From Tenggerimyces flavus (lineage in GTDB: Bacteria; Actinomycetota; Actinomycetes; Propionibacteriales; Actinopolymorphaceae), in contig NZ_JAFBCM010000001.1 in assembly GCF_016907715.1 (NCBI RefSeq), positions 930,001 to 994,000 on the forward strand: DNA of 64,000 nucleotides, written 5' to 3'. The translations under genes and the position numbers were made by a program. The notes under the pieces are model-generated. The model did no database searches. It was not told the DNA's origin and worked only from the letters and a program-made list of their open reading frames with translations. This document shows, piece by piece, positions 8,801-15,618 of this stretch. Position 1 is the first letter of the stretch. The number at the start of each line of letters is the position of its first letter.

Positions 8801-9201
8801 ACGGGAAGCTCGTCGACGTCACCGTCTACTCGCACTCGTGGGCGAACGCGGCCGGCGCGCACCTCACGACGGCGGCTGATGTGGAGAAGTTCTGGCACGG
8901 CCTGCTCGGCGGCCGCCTGCTGAAGCCCGCTCAGCTGGCGGAGATGAAGAAGACCCGTCCGGCGGAGGAGTTCTGGGACGTGTGGCCGGGCGCGGGGTAC
9001 GGGCTGGGCCTGATGTGGGTCCCGCTCGAGTCCGGCGGCGGCTACTGGGGCCACGGCGGTGACACGCTCGGCTTCAAGACGCGGTCCGGGATCACGGCCG
9101 ACGGTCGGCGGTCGATGGTGCTGTCGCTGAGCACCCAGCTCGCCAGCCCGGAGTCGGACTTCCTGGTCAACCGCCTCGCCAACCGCGCGCTGCGGCCGTA
9201 G
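5890..9201 (+). CDS. Secreted protein with three tandem serine beta-lactamase (class C/DD-peptidase-like) domains
   Basis: 1103 residues from ATG 5890. Signal peptide residues 1-28 (cleavage after AHA) predicts export. Three copies of a complete beta-lactamase/D-Ala-D-Ala carboxypeptidase-like domain follow, each with all three catalytic motifs: SxxK at S90-K93 (SNTK), S460-K463 (SHTK), S809-K812 (SVTK); YxN at Y194, Y562 and Y911; HGG at H340, H708 and H1055. Copy spacing is about 368 residues (1 to 2) and about 349 (2 to 3). Domains 1 and 2 are closest: 6832-6905 and 7936-8009 are identical over 74 bases. Domain 3 is more diverged and lacks part of the N-terminal lead-in. Single-domain enzymes of this family are normally about 350-450 residues, so this is a triplication. 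No lipobox, transmembrane helix or wall anchor follows, so it should be released. Substrate unknown: peptidoglycan, beta-lactam or ester. Confidence 0.93.
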   Translation: MKRHRLRTAAAILATLAIASTTVATAHAEQSTPQGQTQLARGLESVVRDGAIGAQGEVRVGNRRIVATAGVADRETRKKMPANGYFRAASNTKTFTATIVLQLVGEGKLSLDDTVERWLPGVVQGNGNDGSRVTVRDLLRQTSGLADFSDDVLALRSEKDYLAHRFDHFELADIAAAAMKRPPNFYPDGKRWKYSNTNYILATMVVEKVTRNDWYTEVQDRILTPLGLANTFPARDYPYLPKPSAHSYERFADGQPLVDVSAFNLSVIKGVGDLITTTEDLTTFFTALAGSKLLKPAQWAEMTKTVKADAFEELLPVGGYRYGLGLSWNPLTCGGGYWGHGGDGAGFTSRTAVTPDGRRATLYTSTTLNTLDQHRKLLRVLDIALCDAPKATAQAAAATTSSYGKTDLAGDLRKVVAAGVTGVQGEVRSGPNSTIVATAGVANVDSHKAMPENGNFRAASHTKTFTATILLQLVGEGRLSLDDTVERWLPGVVKGNGNDGRKVTVRQLLQHTSGIPDYAGDVVPHDAATWQRDRFKHWDLADVVEVAMKHEPSFEPGTKWEYSNTNYALATMIVQKVTGRDWYAELDRRILEPLRLKDTFAPRDNPYLPKPHATGYTRFAENGPLVDTTAFNSSGGKGAGDLVSTTKDLTTFYTALAGGKLLKPQQWTEMTKTVKADAFEDLLPVGGYRYGLGLSWNPLTCGGGYWGHGGDLPGFSSRVGATSDGRSAGVYASTWFDDLEQDRLTLKAIDRALCEAPAPKYGRSAFQNDLDAIHDLGVTGVQGRVDTGKRTLVGESGGVDTDGYFRLGSVTKPMVATVMLQLVAEGKVGLEDTVERWLPGVVKGNGNDGSKVTVRQLLQHTSGIHSYTSELPLDSEQDYYAHRFDHYDSEDLIAIALKHRPDFAPGTRWSYNNTGYVLAGMIIEKVTGNPWDAEVQNRILNKLGMRDTFAPGDYPYLPGTHARGYQQYEENGKLVDVTVYSHSWANAAGAHLTTAADVEKFWHGLLGGRLLKPAQLAEMKKTRPAEEFWDVWPGAGYGLGLMWVPLESGGGYWGHGGDTLGFKTRSGITADGRRSMVLSLSTQLASPESDFLVNRLANRALRP

Positions 9202-9212
9202 CTCGGACCGCT

Positions 9213-9267
9213 TTGGGTCGGGGGCACCCTGGTCCCATAGGTTCGGACCGGGGTGCCCCCGACCCAA
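9213..9267 (+). repeat. Hairpin repeat family A, copy 1
   Basis: A 55-base stem-loop with two 23-base arms (TTGGGTCGGGGGCACCC.. at 9213-9235 and its complement at 9245-9267, one G-U wobble) and the loop CATAGGTTC. It starts 12 bases after the stop of the beta-lactamase-domain gene. It could end transcription, but no T-run follows; the near-identical copies elsewhere argue for a repetitive extragenic palindrome. Confidence 0.85.
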
Positions 9268-9270
9268 CTC

Positions 9271-9346
9271 CCGGCGGCGACGACGGCGACGGCGGCGGCG
9301 ACGGCGGCGGCGACGGCGGCGGCGGCGGCGACGGCGGCGGCGGCTG
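9271..9346. repeat. GGCGAC/GGCGGC simple-sequence tract between two hairpins
   Basis: About 75 bases made almost only of GGC, GAC and GGCGAC trinucleotide units, lying exactly between family A copies 1 and 2. No gene runs through it. It could be a slippage-prone spacer created by expansion between the two palindromes. Confidence 0.75.
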
Positions 9347-9347
9347 T

Positions 9348-9402
9348 TTGGGTGAGGGGCACCCTGGTCCCATAGGTTCGGACGAGGGTGCCCCCGACCC
9401 AA
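9348..9402 (+). repeat. Hairpin repeat family A, copy 2
   Basis: Same architecture and same CATAGGTTC loop as copy 1: arms 9348-9370 and 9380-9402. Arm 1 has GGGTGAGGGGC where copy 1 has GGGTCGGGGGC; arm 2 has GGACGAGGG where copy 1 has GGACCGGGG. Same orientation as copy 1. Confidence 0.85.
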
Positions 9403-9451
9403 CCGCGGCTGGTGGGGCAGCCACCTCACGAGAGCGAGAGGGTGCTTGCTG

Positions 9452-9892
9452 GTGCGTATCCAGCTCGTCTGCTTGGGCAACATCTGCAGGTCGCCGATGG
9501 CGGAGGTCGTCCTCCGCCATCGGCTGCTTACTGCCGGTCGGGACGACGTCGAGGTGGAGAGCACCGGCATCGGGTCGTGGCACATCGGCGAGCTCATGGA
9601 TCCCCGGGCGCGGCAGGCGTTGAAGGAGCGCGGGTACGACGGCACAGCGCACCGCGCCCGGCAGTTCGACGACGACCACCTCGCGCAGGCCGATCTGATC
9701 CTCGCGATGGACCGTTCGAACCTCGCCGCCCTGCGCCGGAAGGCGCCCGGCGACGAGCGGATCCGGCTGTTCGGGTCGTATCTGACGGACGAGCCGGAGG
9801 TGCCAGACCCGTACTACGACGGCGGGTTCGACCGGGCGTTGGACCTCATCGAAGCGGCCACGGCCAAGCTGGTCGCCGCGCTGAAGGTTTGA
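9452..9892 (+). CDS. Low-molecular-weight protein tyrosine phosphatase
   Basis: 146 residues, normal for the family. The phosphate-binding loop C7-L-G-N-I-C-R13-S is at the N-terminus and the general-acid loop is DPYYDGGF near residue 118. It hydrolyses phosphotyrosine (or arsenate in relatives) in the cytoplasm. Start chosen as GTG 9452, with GAGAGGG about 10 bases upstream; a TTG at 9446 in the same frame is the alternative. Followed 31 bases later by a fructosamine kinase gene on the same strand, probably co-transcribed. Confidence 0.9.
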   Translation: MRIQLVCLGNICRSPMAEVVLRHRLLTAGRDDVEVESTGIGSWHIGELMDPRARQALKERGYDGTAHRARQFDDDHLAQADLILAMDRSNLAALRRKAPGDERIRLFGSYLTDEPEVPDPYYDGGFDRALDLIEAATAKLVAALKV

Positions 9893-9923
9893 CGCCCCAG
9901 CGCGACAGGAGCAGGATCGCCCG

Positions 9924-10811
9924 ATGGCACGCCTCGCCGGCATCGCCGCCCATGTGGCCGCGCTGCTCGGCACGCAGGTTCATTCGACCAGTCCGCTGGC
10001 CGGCGGAGACATCTGTCTCGCCACCCGCGTTCGGCTGACCGGCGGCCGCAGCGTCTTCGTGAAATCCAAGGCCGGCGCACCCGAGGGCTTCTTCGCCACC
10101 GAGGCGCGCGGCCTGGAGTGGCTGGCCGAGGCGGGCGAGGGCGCCGTCCGTACGCCCAAGGTCCTGGCGCACGACGCCGAGTGCCTCGTGCTGGAGTGGA
10201 TCGAGACCGCGAAGCCGAGCCGGGACGCCGCCGAACGGTTCGGCCGGGCGCTGGCAGCCACGCATCGCAGCGGCGCGGACGGGTTCGGCGCCTCGGCGGA
10301 CGGGTTCACCGGAACGTTGGCGCTGCCGAACGAGCCCGCGGAGACCTGGCCGGAGTTCTTCGCCGCGCGGCGAATCGAGCCGTTCCTGCGTTCGGCATTC
10401 AACCGCGGCGCGCTCGAGGGCGGCGACGCGAAGGCGATCGTCCAGGTGATGGACCAGCTCGCCGAGCTGGCCGGCCCGCCTGAGAAACCGGCGCGGCTGC
10501 ACGGCGACCTGTGGTCGGGCAACATCGTCTGGGCGACCGATGGCCAACCCCGCTTGGTGGATCCGGCCGCGTACGGCGGGCACCGCGAACAGGACCTGGC
10601 GATGTTGACGCTGTTCGGCGCACCGCAGCTGGACCGGATCGTCAGTGCGTACGACGACGCGTTCCCGCTCGCGGACGGCTGGCGCGACCGGCTGCCGATC
10701 TACCAGCTGCACCCGCTGCTCGTCCACGCGACGATCTTCGGCGGCGGGTACGGCGCCCGCGCAGGCGCCGCCGCGCGCGAGATCGTCAGCGCGCCAAGAG
10801 CTCGAAGCTGA
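9924..10811 (+). CDS. Fructosamine kinase family protein
   Basis: 295 residues. The aminoglycoside-phosphotransferase-like fold is shown by the catalytic loop H193-G-D-L-W-S-G-N and the metal-binding segment DPAAYGGHREQDLAM about 20 residues later, both typical of fructosamine-3-kinase/ketosamine kinases. These phosphorylate sugar adducts on protein or small amines so that they break down (deglycation). Neighbouring LMW phosphatases have been linked in some bacteria with this chemistry, so the pairing may be functional; that is inference. Start ATG 9924. The 3' end overlaps the convergent PIG-L gene by 26 bp. Confidence 0.9.
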   Translation: MARLAGIAAHVAALLGTQVHSTSPLAGGDICLATRVRLTGGRSVFVKSKAGAPEGFFATEARGLEWLAEAGEGAVRTPKVLAHDAECLVLEWIETAKPSRDAAERFGRALAATHRSGADGFGASADGFTGTLALPNEPAETWPEFFAARRIEPFLRSAFNRGALEGGDAKAIVQVMDQLAELAGPPEKPARLHGDLWSGNIVWATDGQPRLVDPAAYGGHREQDLAMLTLFGAPQLDRIVSAYDDAFPLADGWRDRLPIYQLHPLLVHATIFGGGYGARAGAAAREIVSAPRARS

Positions 10812-11493
10812 TCTTCGGCCGCGCGCCTTCCTCCGCCACGCACACGCGGGTCAGGAACTCGCGCGCGTAGGCCACCGGGTCGACGTCCTCGCTCGCGTTC
10901 AGCCCGCGGATGTACGCGGCGTGGGCGGCCAACGAGTGGACGGCAGCCTCGAACGTGTCGGCGATGTCGATCTCGTGCGTAGGAGTGGGCGAGCCGGCGA
11001 TCGCCGTCCAGCGCACGCCGTCCCACGGCTCGTCGTCGCCGGGGAAGAGCCACCGGTTGCCCGCGGAGGTCGTCGCGTCCAGCAGCGCACGGCCGAGCAC
11101 GCGGTGGTCGGGCGTGTTCCAGGCCCCGTTCCCCCACGTCTCGCGGTGGTTGAGCGTCACGATGAGCTCCGGCCGGTGGCGCCGGATCGCGTCGACCAGA
11201 TCGCGACGGAGCGGCAGGCCCTCCTCGATCACGCCGTCGTGGTGGTCGAGGAAGTCGACCACGTCCACGCCGACGATCGCGGCGCTCGCGCGCTGCTCGG
11301 CTTCCCGCAGCGGCGCGCACTCGTCGGGCGGGATGCCGTCGATGCCGGCTTCGCCGCGGGTGGCGAGCACGTACACGACGTGCTTGCCGGCCGCGGTCCA
11401 GGCGGCGATCGCGCCGGCGGCGCCGTACTCGAGGTCGTCAGGGTGGGCGACGACGGCGAGCGCGCGCTCCCAGTCGGTCGGCATCTGTTCCAT
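10786..11493 (-). CDS. PIG-L family deacetylase (LmbE-like)
   Basis: 235 residues. The zinc-binding signature A16-H-P-D-D-L-E22 is at the N-terminus and a second motif (NTPDHRVLG, histidine) in the middle. The family removes acetyl groups from N-acetylglucosamine-type conjugates; in actinobacteria members act in mycothiol synthesis (MshB), mycothiol conjugate cleavage (Mca) and antibiotic pathways. The short length and divergent middle do not allow assignment to MshB or Mca. Start ATG 11493 (MEQMPTDWE) has AAGG about 13 bases upstream; ATG 11484 is an alternative. Confidence 0.88.
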   Translation of the reverse strand: MEQMPTDWERALAVVAHPDDLEYGAAGAIAAWTAAGKHVVYVLATRGEAGIDGIPPDECAPLREAEQRASAAIVGVDVVDFLDHHDGVIEEGLPLRRDLVDAIRRHRPELIVTLNHRETWGNGAWNTPDHRVLGRALLDATTSAGNRWLFPGDDEPWDGVRWTAIAGSPTPTHEIDIADTFEAAVHSLAAHAAYIRGLNASEDVDPVAYAREFLTRVCVAEEGARPKISFELLAR

Positions 11494-11610
11494 GGGTCGC
11501 AACCTTATTCGCGGCCGGCTCGTCGAAGAAGCGGCCAATGTCGGGCGGTCAACGACCGCCACACCGAGTCGAAACTGAGCGAGCCGGCCGCGACATGATC
11601 GCAGTCCGGA

Positions 11611-12381
11611 ATGATTGAACGTGTGACAGAAGCCAGCCTCGCCGCGATCGACCACTGGCGCTCGCACTGGCGGGCAGCCGAATGGGTCGAGCGCGCGGAC
11701 CGCGACGTAGGCGAGCCGTGGTCGTTGCCGCTGGTCGTACGCGCGGAAAAGGCGTCGCCGCCCGATCATCAGCACGCGATGTACGCGGCGGCACGTTCGG
11801 TCGTCGCGATGCTGTCCTCGCCGGGCGCTGAGCCGGAAGGCCCGTGGTACCCGGCGATCCAGCGCTGGGCGGACGGGTTCATCCGCAAGGTCACACGCCG
11901 GGCGCGGGGCGTGCGCTGGCCGGAGGTGCAGGACCTGGCCGGCGTGACCTGCGCGGTCGGCACCGCGGAGGTCCGGGCGCTGCTCCCCCACCGGGTCGCG
12001 GCGCCGCCGGTCGTGGTGTCGAAGCTGCAGGTGGCGGGGCTCGACCTCGAGGCGGATCCGGAGCTGGCGCTGTCGGTCGAGCCGGTCGACGCCGAAGGTC
12101 CGGTGCTGACGATCGCGGTCGCGCCGGGGTTGGCGATGACGACCGGCAAGGCGTGCGCGCAGGTCGGGCACGCGGCCCAGCTCGGGCTGATCGAGCTCGA
12201 CCGCGACCTGGTGTGGGCGTGGGCGTCGGGCGGGTTCGCGTTGCGGCTGGTGTCGAACGCGGAGGCATGGAAGCGGCTCGGCGACCGGAAGGTACGGGCG
12301 GCCGTCGTCCGGGACGCGGGCTTCACCGAGGTGGCGCCGGGAACGGTCACGTGCGCGGCCACTTTCGACCAGCTCTCGTGA
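11611..12381 (+). CDS. Peptidyl-tRNA hydrolase 2 (PTH2)-like domain protein
   Basis: 256 residues. The C-terminal part (residues about 165-250) carries MTTGKACAQVGHAAQLGL, the hallmark lysine/histidine loop of archaeal-type peptidyl-tRNA hydrolase (PTH2), which frees stalled peptidyl-tRNAs. The N-terminal 150 residues have no recognised domain. Archaeal-type PTH2 is not the housekeeping enzyme of bacteria, and many actinobacteria hold such an extra protein of unproved activity. Start ATG 11611 with GGA directly before it; an in-frame GTG lies at 11623. Convergent with nothing; the iron-regulated gene follows after 32 bases. Confidence 0.78.
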   Translation: MIERVTEASLAAIDHWRSHWRAAEWVERADRDVGEPWSLPLVVRAEKASPPDHQHAMYAAARSVVAMLSSPGAEPEGPWYPAIQRWADGFIRKVTRRARGVRWPEVQDLAGVTCAVGTAEVRALLPHRVAAPPVVVSKLQVAGLDLEADPELALSVEPVDAEGPVLTIAVAPGLAMTTGKACAQVGHAAQLGLIELDRDLVWAWASGGFALRLVSNAEAWKRLGDRKVRAAVVRDAGFTEVAPGTVTCAATFDQLS

Positions 12382-12394
12382 GCGCGGGCTCCAG

Positions 12395-12413
12395 TTAGGT
12401 TAGCCTTGCTTAC
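12395..12413 (+). promoter_or_regulatory. Iron box (IdeR/DmdR/DtxR operator)
   Basis: TTAGGTTAGCCTTGCTTAC matches the left half and centre of the 19-bp consensus TTAGGTTAGSCTAACCTAA, with a looser right half. Its last base directly precedes the ATG at 12414. A repressor bound here would cover the start site, fitting iron-repressed expression of the siderophore-interacting protein. Confidence 0.85.
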
Positions 12414-13286
12414 ATGGCGAAGACCCCGACGCGTCCGGTCCGTACGCGCCCCGAGAACGCGCTGCTGTTCTTCCGTACCCACGTCACCGCCGTCACCCGC
12501 GTCACCCCGAACATCGTCCGGGTGACGCTTGGCGGGTCCGAGCTATCGGAGTTCGTCGGCGATGGGCCGGACCAGCGGATCAAGGTCTTCCTGCCGCCGC
12601 CGGGCGAGGTCGAGCCGAAGCTGCCGACGTACGGCGACGACTGGTACACCGTCTATCGCCAGCTGCCGGCGGACAAGCGCCCCGCGATGCGGACGTACAC
12701 GATCCGCAAGCACTACCCGGAGCGGAACGAGGTCGACGTCGACTTCGTGCTGCACGGCGACCTCGGCCCGGCCTCGCGCTGGGCCAACCAGGCCGCGCTG
12801 GGCGACGCGGTGCTGATCTGGGGGCCGTACGCCGACTACGAGCCGACGCCCAACACGACCTGGCAGCTGATCGCCGGCGACGCGACCGCGCTGCCCGCGA
12901 TCGGCGCGATCCTCGAGGAGCTGCCGGCTGGGACGGTGGCGAAGGTGTTCGTCGAGGTGGACTCGCCCACTGACGAGCTCCCGCTCGCGACTTCGGGCGA
13001 CGTGTCGCTGACCTGGGTGCACCGGAGCGCGGGCGTCGAGCTGGTGGACGTCGTCCGCGCCGCCGAGTTGCCGGAGGGCTCGCCGTACGTCTGGATGGGC
13101 GGCGAGGCCGGGCTGGTCAAGGCGTTGCGGCGGCACTGCGTGAACGACCGGCAGTACCCGCGGTACGACATCTACTTCTGTGGCTACTGGCGGCGCGGAC
13201 GGGCCGAGGACGACTTCGACGAGGTCGAGGCCGCCCAGGAGGAGCGCGCCGAGCTCGCAGCCGACGAGGCCGCCGGCGTGGTCTAG
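12414..13286 (+). CDS. Siderophore-interacting protein (FAD/NAD(P)H ferric-siderophore reductase)
   Basis: 290 residues. The FAD-binding motif R93-T-Y-T-I-R98 and the C-terminal GYWRRGRAEDD motif are typical of the SIP family (ViuB/YqjH-like), which reduce ferric siderophores in the cytoplasm to release iron. The middle NAD(P)H-binding part has GDATALPAIGAILE. Start ATG 12414 lies immediately after an iron box with no room for a ribosome-binding site, so the mRNA may be leaderless. No siderophore uptake or synthesis genes adjoin it here. A strong hairpin follows at 13308-13334. Confidence 0.93.
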   Translation: MAKTPTRPVRTRPENALLFFRTHVTAVTRVTPNIVRVTLGGSELSEFVGDGPDQRIKVFLPPPGEVEPKLPTYGDDWYTVYRQLPADKRPAMRTYTIRKHYPERNEVDVDFVLHGDLGPASRWANQAALGDAVLIWGPYADYEPTPNTTWQLIAGDATALPAIGAILEELPAGTVAKVFVEVDSPTDELPLATSGDVSLTWVHRSAGVELVDVVRAAELPEGSPYVWMGGEAGLVKALRRHCVNDRQYPRYDIYFCGYWRRGRAEDDFDEVEAAQEERAELAADEAAGVV

Positions 13287-13307
13287 GTCGTGTCTGGCGA
13301 ATAGCGC

Positions 13308-13334
13308 CGGTCATCGCGCGTAGCGCGATGACCG
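13308..13334 (+). terminator. Perfect 12-bp hairpin after the siderophore-interacting gene
   Basis: CGGTCATCGCGC, loop GTA, GCGCGATGACCG, 22 bases after the stop codon. No T-run follows, as is common for terminators of high-GC actinobacteria. It lies between convergent genes and could serve both directions. Confidence 0.65.
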
Positions 13335-13462
13335 CGCGGCGCCCCGCGCCCGGCTGGGCGTGGTGCAGGAGGAATTCATATTGGTTATATGGGTGACGAG
13401 GTGCACCGCGGCCAGGCGGGATGTGGGGTGTCGCGCGCCAGGCGATCTTTGGCAGACACGGC

Positions 13463-14044
13463 CTAGGTCCACAGGGGCACGAGGATCAGGCTGCCGCCGA
13501 TCGCGAAGTCGACGACCGCGCACCATTCGGCGAACGAGCGCGCGACCACCTTGTCTCGGATCAGGTGGACGATGTCCCAGACGCCGTGGCCGACCCAGCC
13601 GAGCGCGACCAGGTAGCGGGCGAGATCGGGGTCGACCAGCTGGCCGCCGACCGCGAGCGCGCCGAACAACACCATCCCGCCGAGCTGCAGCCGGAAGTCG
13701 GCCTCGCGATGCCTGCCGTGGGCGCTTCCCCAGATCGCTGCGGCCAGCGTGACCGCGAGGATGACGATCGAGGGGTCGACGACGTTCTGCAGCTTCAGCC
13801 CGGCGAACGCCGGCAGCGCCGCGAGCAGGATCGGCCAGGTGAGCCAACGGCGCTTCAGTGCCTCGACGACCACGTAGATCATCGGAAGCAGCAGCATCGC
13901 GTCGGCGAGGGTGCTGACCGTGTCGGGCGTGATCTCGCCGAAGAACGAGTCCACGCCGACCGGCAGCGCGACGAGGGTGGGCCAGCGCCTTCCGATCGCT
14001 CTGATCAGGCTGCGCGGCTTTTCGGTGTGCGTCGTGGTGTCCAT
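13463..14044 (-). CDS. Small integral membrane protein, function unknown
   Basis: 193 residues with an N-terminal cytoplasmic stretch and about five to six hydrophobic segments (for example AMLLLPMIYVVVEAL, PSIVILAVTLAAAIW, YLVALGWVGHGVWDIVHLI). The loop GWVGHGVWDIVHL with its histidines recalls other actinobacterial membrane proteins of unknown role, but I do not recognise a named family. Start ATG 14044. 75 bases separate it from the small HTH gene upstream on the same strand. Confidence 0.75.
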   Translation of the reverse strand: MDTTTHTEKPRSLIRAIGRRWPTLVALPVGVDSFFGEITPDTVSTLADAMLLLPMIYVVVEALKRRWLTWPILLAALPAFAGLKLQNVVDPSIVILAVTLAAAIWGSAHGRHREADFRLQLGGMVLFGALAVGGQLVDPDLARYLVALGWVGHGVWDIVHLIRDKVVARSFAEWCAVVDFAIGGSLILVPLWT

Positions 14045-14119
14045 GCACCCAGGCTGGGGCGGTGCGCGCGCAGGCCGTACCCGCGCGGTGTCACGACTTA
14101 CCCATGCGATCTACACGGG

Positions 14120-14377
14120 TCAGGCGGCTGCGGGCACCCGCCAGGCGAGCTTGCGCCGGCGCCGGACGACGGCGTGGCGCAGCCGTCGGCGGGCGGCGTG
14201 CAGGCGCTGGGCGTACTCGGTCGGTGAGTAACCCAGCGCCCGCGCGGCGTCCAGTCCGCCACCGTTGCCCACGGCGAGGATGGCTTGGTCGGAGGGGCTC
14301 AACTCGAGCGTGGCGGCGTCGATGTCGGCGCGAACCTCCGCGGTCACCGATGTCACCGTGGCTACCGTTGCGATCAT
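14120..14377 (-). CDS. Small helix-turn-helix-like protein (possibly DUF3263-related)
   Basis: 85 residues. The segment LSPSDQAILAV..GGLDAARALGYSPTEYAQRLHAARRRLRHA looks like a sigma-region-4 or DUF3263-type helix-turn-helix, followed by a very basic tail (RRRRKLAWR). That suggests DNA binding. Start ATG 14377 has an excellent GGGGGAGGG ribosome-binding site, which supports a real gene despite its size. Function unknown. Confidence 0.7.
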   Translation of the reverse strand: MIATVATVTSVTAEVRADIDAATLELSPSDQAILAVGNGGGLDAARALGYSPTEYAQRLHAARRRLRHAVVRRRRKLAWRVPAAA

Positions 14378-14410
14378 GAACCCTCCCCCGGAATGGTGCT
14401 CATCACGGGA

Positions 14411-15472
14411 TTAGACGACTGTCCCCTGCCTACTAGTTGCCTGAACCCGCCGATTCGTTACACGCCACGCCGTGATCAGGGCTTTTGCGGCTCCGTTGTC
14501 GATGGCTTCGGCGCCCTTGTGGAGGTGTCGTTGGAGCCTGTCGGCCAGTGGTTCGTCGGTCTGGTCGAACGTGCTGAGGGCGGCGGCCGCGTTCAGGAGG
14601 ACGGCGTCGCGGACGGGAGTTTGCTCGCCGTCGAGCAGCCGTTGGGCGGCTTCGGCGTTCTGCTCGGCGGTGCCGCCTTGCAGTGCTTCGGTGCTTGGTG
14701 GGGTGATGCCGAGATCTGCTGGGTGGAGCGTTGTTTGGCGTACGTCGCCGCCGCGGACCTCCCAGATGCTGGTTGTGGTCGTGGTGGTGAGCTCGTCGAG
14801 TCCGTCGTCGCCGCTGGCGATCAGGGCGTCGACGTTGCGGTGGGCGAGGACCTCGGCGATCAACGGGGCCTTGCTGGGGTCGGCGACGCCGACGAGCTGG
14901 TTCGTTGGCCTCGCTGGGTTGCTGAGCGGAGCGAGCAGGTTGATCGCGGTCGGGACGCCGAGCTCGCGCCTGACCGGGGCGGCGTGTCTCAGGCCGGGGT
15001 GAAAGCGCGGGGCGAACGCGAACGCGATGCCGATCTCGTTCGCTTGCGTGGCGACCTCGGCTGGGCCTTGGTCGATCTGGAGGCCGAGGCTTTCGAGCAG
15101 ATCGGCCGAGCCAACCTTGGAGGTGGCGCCGCGGCCGCCGTGCTTGACGACCTTGACCCCGGTGGCGGCGACGACGATGGCGGCGAGCGTGGAGAGGTTG
15201 ACCGTTCCGGTCCGGTCGCCGCCGGTGCCGGCGAGGTCTATGACTGGCCCTTCCAGGTGGATGGGCGGGGCTTGGTCGAGCAGGGCTTGGGACATCGCTT
15301 GGAGCTCGTTCGCGGTCTCGCCCTTGGCTCTTAGTGCTACGAGGAAGCCGGCGATGTGCGCTTGCGTGGCGCCGCCGTTGACGATCTCGTTCATCGCCCA
15401 GCTCGCCTGGTCTGGCGTGAGGTCATTGCGGCTGAGCAGGGTGCTGAGGAGGTCGGCCCAGGTCGTTCGCAT
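14411..15472 (-). CDS. trpD: Anthranilate phosphoribosyltransferase
   Basis: 353 residues, normal for TrpD. It joins anthranilate and PRPP to give phosphoribosyl anthranilate, the second step of tryptophan synthesis. Motifs seen: the PRPP-binding loop GTGGDRTGTVNLST, KHGGRGATSKVGSAD, and the anthranilate-side segment HPGLRHAAPVRRELG. Start chosen at ATG 15472 (MRTTWADLL) because AGAGGAG lies 6-8 bases upstream; an upstream in-frame GTG at 15505 would place this site inside the gene. It stands alone, away from other trp genes, and is preceded by a leader peptide with tandem Trp codons and a set of alternative hairpins, so tryptophan supply probably controls it by attenuation. Confidence 0.95.
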   Translation of the reverse strand: MRTTWADLLSTLLSRNDLTPDQASWAMNEIVNGGATQAHIAGFLVALRAKGETANELQAMSQALLDQAPPIHLEGPVIDLAGTGGDRTGTVNLSTLAAIVVAATGVKVVKHGGRGATSKVGSADLLESLGLQIDQGPAEVATQANEIGIAFAFAPRFHPGLRHAAPVRRELGVPTAINLLAPLSNPARPTNQLVGVADPSKAPLIAEVLAHRNVDALIASGDDGLDELTTTTTTSIWEVRGGDVRQTTLHPADLGITPPSTEALQGGTAEQNAEAAQRLLDGEQTPVRDAVLLNAAAALSTFDQTDEPLADRLQRHLHKGAEAIDNGAAKALITAWRVTNRRVQATSRQGTVV

Positions 15473-15520
15473 TTGTGACTCCTCTTGGTCGTGGGGACGA
15501 CTCACGCCGAGGAGATGCCG

Positions 15521-15579
15521 ATGGCCGCCTCGGGGAGGCGGCCATGGGTATCGGGAGGGACCGCCTTAGTCGGCGGCCC
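15521..15579 (-). promoter_or_regulatory. Tryptophan attenuator hairpin ladder upstream of trpD
   Basis: On the minus strand four mutually pairing strands follow the leader Trp codons. Strand 1 GGGCCGCC (15579-15572) pairs with strand 2 GGCGGTCC (15565-15558, one G-U). Strand 2 also pairs with the GGCCGCC part of strand 3 (15545-15535). Strand 3 ATGGCCGCCTC pairs perfectly over 11 bp with strand 4 GAGGCGGCCAT (15531-15521) around a 3-base loop. This is the classic 1:2, 2:3 antiterminator, 3:4 terminator layout. The 3:4 hairpin lacks a T-run, so it may instead block or slow elongation or need a factor. Confidence 0.85.
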
Positions 15580-15601
15580 ACCACCCGAGGAACGTGCGCA
15601 T
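15566..15601 (-). CDS. trpL: trp leader peptide, 11 aa with tandem Trp codons
   Basis: Reads MRTFLGWWAAD-stop; codons 7 and 8 are TGG TGG. The tandem Trp codons lie next to strand 1 of the attenuator, so a ribosome stalled for lack of Trp-tRNA would free strand 2. There is no ribosome-binding site; a TAGGAT -10-like box at 15614-15609 ends 7 bases before the ATG, so the mRNA probably starts at or next to the ATG (leaderless). Confidence 0.88.
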   Translation of the reverse strand: MRTFLGWWAAD

Positions 15602-15618
15602 GAGAGGGATCCTAGGGC

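Noticed and set aside
7711-9645. 644-aa minus-strand frame crossing the repeats at 9.2-9.4 kb
   Set aside because: It includes the translated GGC/GAC tract (poly-Arg) and antisense of the real gene.
10786-12171. 461-aa reading of the PIG-L gene
   Set aside because: The upstream half overlaps the PTH2-like gene in antisense; the AHPDD motif near residue 16 fixes the start at 11493.
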